64,000 bases of DNA. It comes from Planococcus sp. PAMC 21323. GTDB lineage: Bacteria > Bacillota > Bacilli > Bacillales_A > Planococcaceae. How positions within the stretch are numbered: the first letter of the stretch is position 1; every line of letters begins with the position of its first letter. Shown piece by piece: positions 15,998 through 25,962 of this stretch. The position numbers were made by a program, and so were the translations under genes. The DNA is taken from contig NZ_CP009129.1 in assembly GCF_000785555.1 (NCBI RefSeq), forward strand, positions 248,001 to 312,000, read 5' to 3'. The notes beneath the pieces are model-generated. The model had not been told where the DNA came from. It did not search any database and saw nothing but the letters and a program-made list of their open reading frames with translations.

Positions 15998-17164
15998 ATG
16001 AAGTTTTTTCATACAGCCGACTGGCATTTAGGGAAATTAGTGCAAGGCATATACATGACAGAAGATCAGCAATATGTACTAGAACAATTTATTAATGCAA
16101 TTAAAGAGGAAAAACCAGACGCCATCATTATTGCTGGTGATCTCTATGACCGTGCAGTTCCTCCAACAGAGGCAGTCAACTTACTCGATGAAGTATTGGC
16201 AGAAATCGTTTTAGAATTGAATACGCCCGTCGTGGCAGTAGTAGGAAATCACGATAGTCCTGGGAGGTTGAATTTTGGTAGTCGTCTAATGAAAGGCAAT
16301 GGGATCTATATCGCAGGACATGTTCATAAAGACCATCAAGCGGTTGTCTTAAATGATCAGTTTGGTGAAGTTCATTTTCATTTAATTCCTTATGCAGATC
16401 CTTCAATGATTCGTTATGAATTTGAAGATGATACGATTCGTACACATAACGACGCGATGAAAGCTATTACAGAAAATATTAAGTCCGCATATAACCCTCA
16501 AGCGCGGCACGTGTTTGTGGGTCATGCATTTGTGACGCCTCATGGTGAGCAAGAAGAAAATACCAGCGACTCAGAACGACCATTATCAATTGGTGGAGCG
16601 GAGCATGTAGATGCTCATCATTTCAACGGCTTTCATTACACAGCGCTTGGTCATTTACATAAAGCTCACTATGTATTGAATGAAACTATTCGCTATTCGG
16701 GATCTCCTTTAAAATATTCAATATCAGAAGAACATCATAAAAAAGGCTTTCATATTGTTGAACTAGACGCAGAAGGCGAAGTTACTGTGGAAAAGCGTTT
16801 ATTGTCACCCATGCGTGATATGCGAACAATCGAAGGAACGATAGAGGAAATATTACGCCATGAAATTAGCGAGGATTATGTCTTCGTTACTTTACTAGAC
16901 GAGGCACCGGTGCTATTTCCTATGGAAAAAGTGCGTTCCGTTTATCCGAACGCCATGCATGTTGGACGTAAAAACTTCTCAGGGAGCATGTTGCAACAAG
17001 AGACGGGATCTCGCAGGAAAATGGATTCCTTATCTTTGTTCCATGCTTTTTATGAAGAAGTAAAAGGGGAAAAGGCGACAGAAGAAACGGTCGACATTTT
17101 TAAAGATGTGCTTGAAGAATTTCTCCGTGAGGAACCAACTGTAAAAGTAGAGGTGAAGTCATGA
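15998..17164 (+). CDS. sbcD: SbcCD nuclease, SbcD (Mre11-like) subunit
   Basis: 388 residues. The metallophosphoesterase motifs are intact: ADWHLGK (residues 7-13), AGDLYDR, VGNHDSPGR, GHAFVTPHG and ALGHLHKAH. With SbcC it forms the nuclease that opens hairpins and removes blocked DNA ends. AAAGGGG precedes the ATG. The stop overlaps the SbcC start by four bases (ATGA), so translation is coupled. Control by LexA is suggested by the two boxes upstream. Confidence 0.95.
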   Translation: MKFFHTADWHLGKLVQGIYMTEDQQYVLEQFINAIKEEKPDAIIIAGDLYDRAVPPTEAVNLLDEVLAEIVLELNTPVVAVVGNHDSPGRLNFGSRLMKGNGIYIAGHVHKDHQAVVLNDQFGEVHFHLIPYADPSMIRYEFEDDTIRTHNDAMKAITENIKSAYNPQARHVFVGHAFVTPHGEQEENTSDSERPLSIGGAEHVDAHHFNGFHYTALGHLHKAHYVLNETIRYSGSPLKYSISEEHHKKGFHIVELDAEGEVTVEKRLLSPMRDMRTIEGTIEEILRHEISEDYVFVTLLDEAPVLFPMEKVRSVYPNAMHVGRKNFSGSMLQQETGSRRKMDSLSLFHAFYEEVKGEKATEETVDIFKDVLEEFLREEPTVKVEVKS

Positions 17165-20100
17165 GACCATTAAAACTAAAAATGACTGCATTCGGTCCAT
17201 ATAAAAATACTGAAGAAATTGATTTTACTAATTTGCAAGGAAATCAGCTATTTGTTATTTCGGGGAGTACAGGTTCAGGTAAAACGACAATTTTTGACGG
17301 GATTTGTTTTGCTTTGTATGGTTCTGCAAGTGGTTCTGACCGAAGTGAGGCACGCATATTGAGAAGTGATTTTGCAGATGACGCAACGCATACAGCTGTA
17401 GAAATGGAATTTGAAATTCACGGAAAAAAATACCGCGTATTGCGCCAAATGAGTCATGTTAAAAAAGGCAATAAAAGCCCGACTGGAGAGCGCTTTGAAT
17501 TTTTCGAGTTAACAGAAGAAGGTGAAAAGCCGGCAGTCGAACGCCAAATTGTTTCGGAAATTAATCGGCGCATCGAGGAAATTGTGGGATTAACTCAAAA
17601 TCAGTTTAGTCAAATTGTCATGTTGCCACAAGGTGAGTTCCGGAAACTTTTAACGTCGGAAACAGACAATAAAGAAGAGATTCTTCGGAAAATATTCAAA
17701 ACAGAACCGTATAAATTGATCAGTGAGCGCTTAAAGCAAAAGAAAGATGAGGCAGAAAAAATAGTTGACCGCGAGCATAACAAATTGACTATTCATCTTC
17801 AGCAGATTAGCTCTGCATTGCCAGAACGCCAATCGGAACTTTTTGAAGTGTTGAGCCGCGAACATAAAAATATCAATCAAGTGCTAGAGGGCTTACAAAA
17901 AGAAACAGCTTATTACAGAGAAAAAATCAGTCTAGATGAGCAAAAATACGTAAAGGCTTATCAACTTCATGCTGATAAGACGACAGCTTATCATGAAGCG
18001 AAAAAATGGAACGACCGTTTTGAAGAACTCTATGCGAAAAACGCTCAATTACAACAGCTTGTGCAACGTCAGTCGGAATATGAAGAAAAAGAAGCCGTTT
18101 TACAATCGGCGGAGAAAGCCAGTTATATTGCTGGAATGGAAAGCTTATTTTATGAACTGCAAAAAGATGAAATCAGCAAAAAGAAGTTGCTTGAAGATGC
18201 ACAAAATCAGCAAGAACAAGCAGAACAAAAGAAACGTTCAACAGAACAGACATTTTATACTCAACAAGAGTTACAAAGTGAGCGTGATAAATTAGGCGAG
18301 CAGCTTGTATATTTGCAAAAATTATTGCCAGCTATAGAAGAGTTAACGATAAAAAAACAACAACTTGTACAGCTCGAAGAAACCGCAAAACAGTCGGAGA
18401 ACAGCTTAAAGCAAGCAGAAAAAGAATTTAACGAACAAAAAAGTGAGAAACAACAATTAGATGAAAAAGTCATGGAAATAGAAAAAATTCTAGATTCATC
18501 TGATAATATACAACAAGAGTTAACAGTCGTAACTGAAAAATCGCGTGTAATAAATGACTATATTTTATTGAAAGAGCGAAACAGCCAACTGCAAATCGTG
18601 CAACAAGGCAAAAAGGAGAAATTTGAAGAAACCGCAGCTTCTTATCGCCAACTAGAAGCGCAGTGGTTTGCAAACCAAGCGCATGTTCTTGCCGGTCAAT
18701 TGCATGACGGAGAAGCATGTCCTGTTTGTGGAAGTATCGAACATCCTGGAGTGAATTTAAAGGATGCAGAGAAAGTCGTAACGAAAGAGCAAGTAGACGT
18801 GGCAAAATCTAGCTTTGATCAAGTAGATGGAGAATACCGCAATGCGTCAGCGAAGCTAATTGCTATAGAAGAGCAGTTGGAAAACAAAGCGGGTGAATTA
18901 ACTGGACTAAAATTAGACATTAACCAAATAGAAGAAATTTCAAACGCTATAGTAGAATCCAAACATCTATTAACTGAAAAAGTAAAACAACAGCAGGCTC
19001 ATAAAATCGAGTTACGAAAATGGAAAGAACAATTGACTAGTTGTTCTCAGAAGATTGAACAACTAGAACAAAAGAAACAGAGCTTGGCTAAAGAAGTGCA
19101 AGGTCATAGTTCATCTTTTCAAGCAGCTACAGCCGTTTTTGAAAATGAATTGGCCGCAGTTCCAGAAGAACTTCGTGAGCTGTCTGTCTTGAAGCAACAA
19201 TTACAACAAACAACATTACAAAAACAACAGTATGAGCAACAGTGGAAAGTGGCTCAAGAACAATTCCAAAACTCGAAAGAACAGTTGGCTAGTGCGGAAG
19301 TATCTGTCGGTCATGCTACAAATACAGTAATAGAAGTAGTGCAAAAGAGAGAAAAAGCTCAGCAACAATTTGTACAGGCTCTGGAAAAATCGGCATTTAG
19401 ATCTGAACAAGCTTATCAGCAAGCAAAAATGACAGAAGCAGCAGTTACAGCGTTGAAAAAAGATATTGAAGAGTTTAATCAACGCCGCCATACGTTAAAG
19501 CAGCAAGTAAGTGAATTGAAAGAATTGCTAGCGGATCAAGAGTTAAAGGATTTAAGTCAAGTAGAAATCGAGTTGTCTGAACTGAAAACAGATTACGAAA
19601 ATGCTTTCGCAGAACAGAATCGTTCACGAAATTTCGAGAAGATAGGTAATGAATTAATCGACAGCATTCAAAGTGTCATTGAAAAAGCACTTGAAGCAGA
19701 GAAAAATCTCAATCGAATTGCAGATTTGCATAATATGATTCGTGGACAAAATGGGTTAAAAATTTCGTTTGAACGCTATTTACAAATCGAGTATTTGGAA
19801 CAAATCATCTTATCTGCCAATGAACGGTTGAAAAACTTATCGAATGGTCAATTTTATTTGATTCGCAGCGACCGACAAGAAGCACGCGGTAAACAAAGCG
19901 GTCTTGGATTAGATGTCTATGATGCGTATACCGGACAAACTCGAGATGTTAAAACAATGTCAGGGGGAGAAAAATTTAATGCTTCGCTTTGCTTAGCGCT
20001 TGGTATGGCTGATGTTATTCAAAGCTTTCAAGGAAATGTCTCGATTGATACGATGTTTATTGACGAAGGGTTCGGATCGCTCGATGAAGAATCACTTAAT

Positions 20101-20253
20101 AAGTCGATTGAAACCTTGATCGATTTGCAAAAATCCGGACGTATGATCGGGGTTATTTCACATGTGAAAGAACTAAAAGCAGCGATTCCTGCCATATTGC
20201 AAGTTGAAAAATCAAAAGAAGGTTATAGTCGGACTAAGTTTCTTATTAAGTAA
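17161..20253 (+). CDS. sbcC: SbcCD nuclease, SbcC (Rad50-like) subunit
   Basis: A 1030-residue SMC-like ATPase. Walker A is GSTGSGKTT (about residues 37-45), long Gln/Glu-rich coiled coils fill most of residues 180-850, and the zinc-hook C-P-V-C is at residues 520-523. The ABC signature is MSGGEKFNASL and Walker B/D-loop is FIDEGFGSLDEE. It tethers DNA ends and drives SbcD. It is the second gene of sbcDC. addAB, often placed upstream of sbcDC in Bacillus, is absent here. Confidence 0.95.
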   Translation: MRPLKLKMTAFGPYKNTEEIDFTNLQGNQLFVISGSTGSGKTTIFDGICFALYGSASGSDRSEARILRSDFADDATHTAVEMEFEIHGKKYRVLRQMSHVKKGNKSPTGERFEFFELTEEGEKPAVERQIVSEINRRIEEIVGLTQNQFSQIVMLPQGEFRKLLTSETDNKEEILRKIFKTEPYKLISERLKQKKDEAEKIVDREHNKLTIHLQQISSALPERQSELFEVLSREHKNINQVLEGLQKETAYYREKISLDEQKYVKAYQLHADKTTAYHEAKKWNDRFEELYAKNAQLQQLVQRQSEYEEKEAVLQSAEKASYIAGMESLFYELQKDEISKKKLLEDAQNQQEQAEQKKRSTEQTFYTQQELQSERDKLGEQLVYLQKLLPAIEELTIKKQQLVQLEETAKQSENSLKQAEKEFNEQKSEKQQLDEKVMEIEKILDSSDNIQQELTVVTEKSRVINDYILLKERNSQLQIVQQGKKEKFEETAASYRQLEAQWFANQAHVLAGQLHDGEACPVCGSIEHPGVNLKDAEKVVTKEQVDVAKSSFDQVDGEYRNASAKLIAIEEQLENKAGELTGLKLDINQIEEISNAIVESKHLLTEKVKQQQAHKIELRKWKEQLTSCSQKIEQLEQKKQSLAKEVQGHSSSFQAATAVFENELAAVPEELRELSVLKQQLQQTTLQKQQYEQQWKVAQEQFQNSKEQLASAEVSVGHATNTVIEVVQKREKAQQQFVQALEKSAFRSEQAYQQAKMTEAAVTALKKDIEEFNQRRHTLKQQVSELKELLADQELKDLSQVEIELSELKTDYENAFAEQNRSRNFEKIGNELIDSIQSVIEKALEAEKNLNRIADLHNMIRGQNGLKISFERYLQIEYLEQIILSANERLKNLSNGQFYLIRSDRQEARGKQSGLGLDVYDAYTGQTRDVKTMSGGEKFNASLCLALGMADVIQSFQGNVSIDTMFIDEGFGSLDEESLNKSIETLIDLQKSGRMIGVISHVKELKAAIPAILQVEKSKEGYSRTKFLIK

Positions 20254-20387
20254 AACAAGACAGCAAGAGCTTGTGTGTTTGAATTGCTTAGAAAAAGTGA
20301 ATAATAAGAGTAAGAGATAAGTTACTAAAGACGCCGATTGCAGAGTGCATTACGGGGAAAATAACGAAAACCAAAGGGGTTTAAAAG

Positions 20388-20600
20388 ATGAAAGATTTTA
20401 GTTTTAAATCGCGAATTATCTACTTTGGCGCAATTGCTATCATCAGCCTGGCTTTCTTAGCATTACAGCTTACTTCTGTAATACAAGGATCTAACGGGGC
20501 GGGCTCTATTACTCTTGTAATTCTATGGTCGATAATGGCATTGTTTGGTATAGCAGGTATTGGGTACGCATATAAAGTTCGCAACCGTCAGAAAAACTGA
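20388..20600 (+). CDS. Small membrane protein, 70 aa
   Basis: Two hydrophobic segments (about 9-29 and 41-60) with a basic tail (YKVRNRQKN). No family is recognised. The stop codon lies inside the terminator hairpin. AAAGGGG upstream of the ATG supports translation. The 130 bases before it carry no other gene. Confidence 0.65.
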   Translation: MKDFSFKSRIIYFGAIAIISLAFLALQLTSVIQGSNGAGSITLVILWSIMALFGIAGIGYAYKVRNRQKN

Positions 20601-20611
20601 CGGTTTTTTTA
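20583..20611 (+). terminator. Terminator overlapping the gene end
   Basis: AACCGTCAG pairs with CTGACGGTT, followed by seven T. Confidence 0.85.
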
Positions 20612-20712
20612 TTTGCGGTTAAGACGAAATAGTTTAAAAGTTTAGGAAATGAAAGACCCGATAGAATATATGATAAAGTTAGAATAGAGTGAAAAAACAG
20701 GGGGGTTATAAG

Positions 20713-21981
20713 ATGGGGAAACAATTAACGCCACAAGAAGTAGTCAAGTTAATCGATAAAAATGCGGATCTGATTATCCCGATTGCCAACGGAGAACCAA
20801 TCCGATTACTAGATATATTAGAAGAAAATGCTGAGCAACTGGATGGAGTAAAAATACATCAAATGTTGGCATTACGGTCACGATCATACATTCAAGGTGA
20901 ATTCGAGCAACTAAAACATGTATCGTATTTTCTTAGTGGTGCTACGCGCAAAGTATATCAGCAAGCAAAAATGGACTTGATTCCAAACAACTTCCATGAA
21001 GTACCTCGTATGCTTCAAAAAACAACGAAAATGTCGATGATTTTGACAGTCGCATCACCAATGGATGAACATGGTTATTTCACTTTAGGAACTCAAGCTG
21101 ATTATATTGCTGAATTTATAGGGGAAGTGCCGTTTATTTTAGAAGTAAACAAAAATATGCCGCGCACATTTGGTCGCAATCAAATTCATGTTAGCCAAAT
21201 TGCAGGCTATGTAGAGCATCATGTAGCTCTTTCAGAAGAGATAATTCCGGAAGTTAGCGATAAGGATTTATTAATCGCCTCTAACATTATTCAAGACATT
21301 CAAGACGGAGATACGTTGCAAATTGGTATCGGTTCTGTACCTAACGCTGTTATCAGTATGTTGAAAGATCATCGTCATTTAGGAATTCACACAGAAATGT
21401 TGCCAGATGGCGTTGCAGGTTTAGTGGCTGCAGGTGCAGTAGATGGCACACGCAAGTTTACGAACCCAGGAAAAATTGTTGCTACTTTCGCTTTTGGATC
21501 TAAAAATTTGTATAATTTTATAGATAACAATCCTGCTGTTGAGTTCTTGCCAGTTAGTGTTGTAAACGATCCGCGAGAAATTGCGAAAGAAAAAAATATT
21601 GTTTCGATTAATTCAACAACAGAAGTTGATTTGTTTGGACAATGTGCTTCAGAAACTGTTGGTGGAAAGTATTATTCCTCAAGTGGTGGACAAGTAGACT
21701 TTGCGCGCGGTGTTCGATTTGCTGAAAATGGTAAAGGTTATATTTGCATGCCGTCAACTGCTAAAGACGATACATTGTCACGAATAAAGCTCCATCTTAC
21801 TCCAGGATCGATCGTGACCACTGGTAAAAATGATGTGGACAATATTGTCACAGAGTACGGCGTGGCCCGCTTACATGGCGTATCGATTTCAGAACGTGCT
21901 AAACGTCTAGCGGCAATAGCACATCCAAAATTCCGTGAAGAATTATTGTTTGATGCTAAAAAACAGGGATTGTTAACTTAA
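20713..21981 (+). CDS. Acetyl-CoA hydrolase/CoA-transferase family enzyme
   Basis: 422 residues, the length of the acetyl-CoA hydrolase / 4-hydroxybutyrate CoA-transferase group. The conserved glutamate-centred region (GQCASETVGG, then SSGGQVDFARG) and the C-terminal segment (VVTEYGVARLHG-like, here IVTEYGVARLHGVS, then HPKFREEL) are present. It moves CoA between short acyl groups or hydrolyses acyl-CoA. The start is ATG 20713 after AGGGGGG; the open frame begins eight codons earlier without a ribosome binding site. It is monocistronic. Confidence 0.88.
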   Translation: MGKQLTPQEVVKLIDKNADLIIPIANGEPIRLLDILEENAEQLDGVKIHQMLALRSRSYIQGEFEQLKHVSYFLSGATRKVYQQAKMDLIPNNFHEVPRMLQKTTKMSMILTVASPMDEHGYFTLGTQADYIAEFIGEVPFILEVNKNMPRTFGRNQIHVSQIAGYVEHHVALSEEIIPEVSDKDLLIASNIIQDIQDGDTLQIGIGSVPNAVISMLKDHRHLGIHTEMLPDGVAGLVAAGAVDGTRKFTNPGKIVATFAFGSKNLYNFIDNNPAVEFLPVSVVNDPREIAKEKNIVSINSTTEVDLFGQCASETVGGKYYSSSGGQVDFARGVRFAENGKGYICMPSTAKDDTLSRIKLHLTPGSIVTTGKNDVDNIVTEYGVARLHGVSISERAKRLAAIAHPKFREELLFDAKKQGLLT

Positions 21982-21984
21982 TAT

Positions 21985-22022
21985 AAAAAAAAGCCGTTTT
22001 CTTTTGAAAACGGCTTTTTTTT
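21985..22022 (+). terminator. Terminator
   Basis: AAGCCGTTTT pairs with AAAACGGCTT and is flanked by A and T runs. Confidence 0.9.
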
Positions 22023-22073
22023 ATTCGGCATCCGAAACAAACTTCTTTACAAGTCCATTAAATGGGAATATAC

Positions 22074-22085
22074 TTACTTAAGTAA
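22074..22085. promoter_or_regulatory. Likely operator of the MarR/MFS pair
   Basis: TTACTTAAGTAA is a perfect 12-base palindrome ending 22 bases before the MarR start. MarR proteins commonly bind such sites to repress their own operon. Confidence 0.45.
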
Positions 22086-22107
22086 ATAATATTTAAGGAT
22101 GAGGCTA

Positions 22108-22509
22108 ATGAAAAAATTATTGTTTCATGAAATTCACCAAAAATCGCGCTTATCAATCAAAGAAGTTAATGACGCCTTAAAAGAATTCGAATTATATAGT
22201 TCACAATGGGCTATTCTTTTTTGTTTAAAACAATTTGGTTCAATGACACAGAAAGAAATTTGGCAGTATTTGAATGTTGAAGCACCAACTGTTACGAGGA
22301 CAGTTGCTCGTCTGGAGGAAAAGGGATGGTTATTCCGGGAAGAAGGACATGACAAACGAGAAAGAATTGTTCACTTATCCCCATTTGCTGATGAAAACTT
22401 ACCGGAGATTGAAAGGCGGATTCAGCAGGTAGAGGAAGAGTTGCTATCAAACCTTTCGGATGAAGAGCAAAGCCAGTTAGTTTCGTTGCTGAAGAAAATT
22501 GGACAATAA
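22108..22509 (+). CDS. MarR-family transcriptional regulator
   Basis: About 133 residues with the winged helix in the centre (MTQKEIWQYLNVEAPTVTRTVARLEEKGWLFRE, recognition helix APTVTRTVARLE, wing HDKRERIVHL). It probably represses itself and the MFS exporter 23 bases downstream. The arrangement matches B. subtilis ywoH-ywoG. The start at 22108 (MKKLLFH) is favoured because GGATGAGG lies just upstream; ATG 22099 is possible. Confidence 0.87.
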   Translation: MKKLLFHEIHQKSRLSIKEVNDALKEFELYSSQWAILFCLKQFGSMTQKEIWQYLNVEAPTVTRTVARLEEKGWLFREEGHDKRERIVHLSPFADENLPEIERRIQQVEEELLSNLSDEEQSQLVSLLKKIGQ

Positions 22510-22532
22510 TTTTAAGGAAGAAGATGTAGTGA

Positions 22533-23705
22533 ATGACTGAAAAAAGACCAATCTGGACAAAGAGCTTTGTTAATATTTCAATCAGTACATTTTTTGTTTT
22601 TGTTGTTTTTTATGCATTATTAACATATATGCCTCTTTATGTTTTGAATGAATTAAACGGTACAGCTACAGAAGCAGGGTTGGTAATATCCGTATTCTTG
22701 CTGTCTGCGATTATTATGCGTTTCTTATCAGGGATGATTTTAGAGAAATTCGGGAAAAAAAAGATGTTGCTAATTTCAGTTTTTCTATTTGCTATTAGTA
22801 CCATATTTTATCTATTTATCGGAAGTTTCACAGCACTCTTATGGTTGCGGTTTTTCCATGGGATTTGGTTTAGCTTGCTAACAACTGTAGCAGGAGCGAT
22901 TGCTGCAGATATTATTCCACCAGAGCGTCGGGGTGAAGGTTTAGGTTATTACGGAATTGCGATGAATTTAGCAGTAGTTGTAGGTCCTTTTATCGTCTTA
23001 ACCTTGCAACAATACGTGTCAGCACATATTATCTTTATTGTACTTGCGGTTATTATCATTATCGGATTTTTATGTGCATTGGCTGTTAAGGTGAATGAAG
23101 AATCCTATGTTAAGCAACCAAAACATAAATTATCGATCAACGACTTTTTAGAGAAAAAAACGATGCCAATTGCAACGGTTGGTTTCTTAATCGCATTTGC
23201 GTATGCGAGTGTCATTGCCTTTATTTCTGTTTATGCGGAATCGCTAGGGCTCATACAAACCGCTAGTTTCTTCTTTCTTGTGTATGCGGTAGCGATGCTG
23301 GTTGTTCGACCAATTACCGGGAGGCTTTTTGATACTGTGGGACCTAAAGTCGTCATTATTCCTTCGATTATTATTTTTGGTGTGGGATTGATTACATTAA
23401 GCTTTACCGAAGTTCCGTGGATGTTATTATTGTCAGGGGCGTTAATCGGTCTTGGTTACGGGACCTTATTGCCTAGCTTTCAAAGTCTCGCTATACAGGC
23501 AGCTGACAAGCATCGTAGCGGTTATGCTACAGGAACGTTCTTTGCCTTTTACGATAGTGGGATTGCCATTGGATCTGTCTTACTTGGATTGATCGCAGGA
23601 ATCGCTGGCTACTCAAACCTCTATTTAATGCTAGGTGTTTTCGTGATTCTTGTTGTGTTTTACTATATGTGGATTGCATCAAAACAAGAGCCACAAGCTC
23701 ATTAA
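22533..23705 (+). CDS. MFS transporter (YwoG-like, drug/metabolite exporter)
   Basis: 390 residues with 12 hydrophobic segments. The MFS motif A region between TM2 and TM3 is present (FLSGMILEKFGKKK), as is the repeat after TM8 (ITGRLFDTVGPK). Together with the MarR gene it forms the ywoH-ywoG-type pair of a regulator and its exporter. Substrate unknown. The ribosome binding site is modest (AAGGAAG, long spacing), suggesting low or coupled translation. Confidence 0.88.
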   Translation: MTEKRPIWTKSFVNISISTFFVFVVFYALLTYMPLYVLNELNGTATEAGLVISVFLLSAIIMRFLSGMILEKFGKKKMLLISVFLFAISTIFYLFIGSFTALLWLRFFHGIWFSLLTTVAGAIAADIIPPERRGEGLGYYGIAMNLAVVVGPFIVLTLQQYVSAHIIFIVLAVIIIIGFLCALAVKVNEESYVKQPKHKLSINDFLEKKTMPIATVGFLIAFAYASVIAFISVYAESLGLIQTASFFFLVYAVAMLVVRPITGRLFDTVGPKVVIIPSIIIFGVGLITLSFTEVPWMLLLSGALIGLGYGTLLPSFQSLAIQAADKHRSGYATGTFFAFYDSGIAIGSVLLGLIAGIAGYSNLYLMLGVFVILVVFYYMWIASKQEPQAH

Positions 23706-23743
23706 AAAAAGTAGTGCACAATAAATTTGTGCACTACTTTTTT
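23704..23743. terminator. Bidirectional terminator
   Basis: AAAAAAGTAGTGCACA pairs with TGTGCACTACTTTTTT, between convergent genes. Confidence 0.9.
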
Positions 23744-24521
23744 AATGGACGGTCAAAATAACCGAGCCAAGTTCGCTATAACTTGCTTCATAAATACCTT
23801 TTTCTAATGGTTTTGGCAAAATAAATGTGCCAGAAGAAATGGCCATTCCTTTTTTAATTGATAATTCATGGGTGGCTAGTTCTTCAACCAACCATTTGAC
23901 TGCGTTAATTGGATGATCTAATACTTCGGAGGAATCATTAGAAGCGATTTCTATCCCGTTTAATGTTAAAGTGCCGGGTAATTTATCTAACTGATCATAA
24001 GTAATATGATCTTTTGGTGTTCCAATCACAATTTTCCCCGCTACTGCACTGTCAGCAATAACTTGTCCTAAACTAATTTTAGGGAACCAGTCCTCAAATC
24101 GAGAATCGGGTATTTCAATACCGGGTGCTACCAATGTCTTCTCTAAAAGTTGCTGGACATCGTCAGTGATAGATAGCTCTTCTTTCGCGATGAAAATCAA
24201 TTCTATTTCAATTAAAGGTGATGACATCGAGTCTAACTGGATTTCTCCGTCTGATATAGAACTCGTTGTGAGAGCTCCGTATAAAGGAGTTTCTGATTCG
24301 AATAGATTTTGTGTTTCTTTACTCGTCAAACTTATTTTATAGCCTTCTAATTGTTCTTGACCATCTTGTTTTTTGTTTGTAGTGACTCCATGTTGAATCA
24401 TGTACGCTTGGGATTTTTTTAATGTAGCGGGAATTGCTTCTTTTGCTATAGGTTGTCGCTTTTTATAAGCCTCGTACAAAGTCATTGTCATTTCTTTTAG
24501 TTGAGAGTTAAAGTGTGTCAT
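23742..24521 (-). CDS. 2-keto-4-pentenoate hydratase / oxalocrotonate decarboxylase family
   Basis: 259 residues of the FAH-fold hydratase/decarboxylase family. Its members add water to 2-hydroxypentadienoate-type acids, or decarboxylate oxalocrotonate, in meta-cleavage pathways. The pattern YKISLTSKETQ near residue 61, the acidic metal-site region PLIEIELIFIAKEE, and the GTLTLNGIEIA segment fit. No meta-cleavage genes are adjacent; a ring-cleavage dioxygenase-like gene lies 20 kb away. AGGAGG precedes the ATG. The real substrate is uncertain. Confidence 0.8.
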   Translation of the reverse strand: MTHFNSQLKEMTMTLYEAYKKRQPIAKEAIPATLKKSQAYMIQHGVTTNKKQDGQEQLEGYKISLTSKETQNLFESETPLYGALTTSSISDGEIQLDSMSSPLIEIELIFIAKEELSITDDVQQLLEKTLVAPGIEIPDSRFEDWFPKISLGQVIADSAVAGKIVIGTPKDHITYDQLDKLPGTLTLNGIEIASNDSSEVLDHPINAVKWLVEELATHELSIKKGMAISSGTFILPKPLEKGIYEASYSELGSVILTVH

Positions 24522-24602
24522 AGGTTAGCCTCCTTCATAAGCTATAACCTATAACATAACATTTTATCAGTTTATTTTGAATGTTTTGGGTGTTTTTCAA
24601 TT

Positions 24603-25250
24603 TTATAGTACATAAAAGTAAACAGATAAGAAGTGACATAGACTACCGAAGAGAATGAAGAGATGGAAAATTTCGTGAAACCCTAAGTATTTAGAAGATA
24701 GGAAGTTTGGTTTGATTCCATAAATAATACCGCCAACTGTATAAGAAACACCACCAGCAACAAGTAAAAGCAAACCTGTTAAAGAAAGACTGTCTGCTAA
24801 AGGAACAACTGCAAAAATGATAATCCAGCCCATCGCGATATAAATCGCAGTAGACAGCCATCTTGGTGAATGAAACCAAACCATTTTAAAGAAAATGCCG
24901 CTGAGACCTAGAATAGTGACAAGTGTAAACAAGGTCCAACCGAGTGTTCCCCCGAGCGCAATAAGACAAAAAGGGGCATAAGATCCTGCGATTAAAGCGA
25001 AAATCATGGAGTGATCGAGTTTTCGTAAAAAGGCAATAATATAAGGTTGAGAAAGGGCGGAATGGTAAATGGTTGAAGCGCTATATAAAAAGATTAAGCT
25101 AATACCAAAAATAGAAACAGCTGCTACGTGTAAGGCAGGTTGTCCGGCATAGGCCGTCTTGATGACCATTGCTAATAAGGCGGCTAAAGACAATAAGGCA
25201 CCTACTAAATGTGACAAAGCGTTAAATGGTTCTCGGATGTATGTGTTCAT
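24603..25250 (-). CDS. Hemolysin III family membrane protein (PAQR-like)
   Basis: 215 residues with seven hydrophobic segments. The family residues are there: EPFNALSHLVGA at the N-terminus (conserved His), YHS with a following LDHSMIF (His), and the C-terminal GFHEIFHLFILFGSLCHF with two more His that should bind zinc. The bacterial role is unclear despite the hemolysin name. AGGAGC precedes the ATG. Confidence 0.9.
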   Translation of the reverse strand: MNTYIREPFNALSHLVGALLSLAALLAMVIKTAYAGQPALHVAAVSIFGISLIFLYSASTIYHSALSQPYIIAFLRKLDHSMIFALIAGSYAPFCLIALGGTLGWTLFTLVTILGLSGIFFKMVWFHSPRWLSTAIYIAMGWIIIFAVVPLADSLSLTGLLLLVAGGVSYTVGGIIYGIKPNFLSSKYLGFHEIFHLFILFGSLCHFLSVYFYVL

Positions 25251-25389
25251 ATAAAAAGCTCCTCACTTCATGTAGTTATCGAAACTACTTATAAAGATAC
25301 TCGCATTATGTTTTGGAGTCAAGTTTGGAGAAAAAATGATAATGATGTAAAATAGCGAGTATGAAATACCTCAGGGAGTGTGCGGATAT

Positions 25390-25962
25390 ATGGAGAATGC
25401 AAATAAACTTATCGATGAAATGGCTTTTCACAATCAAGTTTTACCAGAAGACATTCCGAAAATTGATTTGTATATTGATCAAGTGATTCAGTTGTTTGAA
25501 TCTAGTTTCGCTGAAACAAAGCGACAGCCAGATGAAAAAATTCTTACGAAAACAATGATTAATAATTACGCAAAAGGCAAGTTGTTTTATCCGATTCAGA
25601 ATAAAAAGTATAGTCGTGATCACATTATGCTAATCAGTTTGATTTATCAGATGAAAAGCACGTTATCAATCAATGATGTGAAGCGGGTATTAGAAGGTAT
25701 AAATGAAAGAGCAGAGCAAAAAGAGATTGATCTTGAACAATTCTATCAACACTATCTAAACCTTCAGCAAAATAATATAGAACTTTTTAGAACCGGCTTA
25801 ACGCAACAAGCAGAAGATGCTGCCGCAAAAATCGCAGATGTTGAGGAATCTGAAGAATTGGAGCGAGTTTTGTTAATTGCATCACTAGTGCATACGAGCA
25901 ATCTTTACCGGAGAGCCGCAGAGAAACTGGTTGATGAAATGGTGGAAGGGAGCAACTCGTAA
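25390..25962 (+). CDS. DUF1836 protein (MerR-like N-terminal helix-turn-helix)
   Basis: 190 residues of the DUF1836 family. The N-terminal half looks like a MerR-type helix-turn-helix (EKILTKTMINNYAKGKLFYPIQNKKYSRDHIMLI), followed by helices. It is probably DNA-binding, targets unknown. AGGGAG at 25373-25378 supports ATG 25390; the GTG at 25378 overlaps that site. Its stop codon shares a base with the next start, so the pair is translationally coupled. Confidence 0.82.
   Translation: MENANKLIDEMAFHNQVLPEDIPKIDLYIDQVIQLFESSFAETKRQPDEKILTKTMINNYAKGKLFYPIQNKKYSRDHIMLISLIYQMKSTLSINDVKRVLEGINERAEQKEIDLEQFYQHYLNLQQNNIELFRTGLTQQAEDAAAKIADVEESEELERVLLIASLVHTSNLYRRAAEKLVDEMVEGSNS

Noticed and set aside
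20388-20600. Toxin or holin role for the small two-helix protein
   Set aside because: Size and layout alone do not support it; no antitoxin, lysin or phage context.
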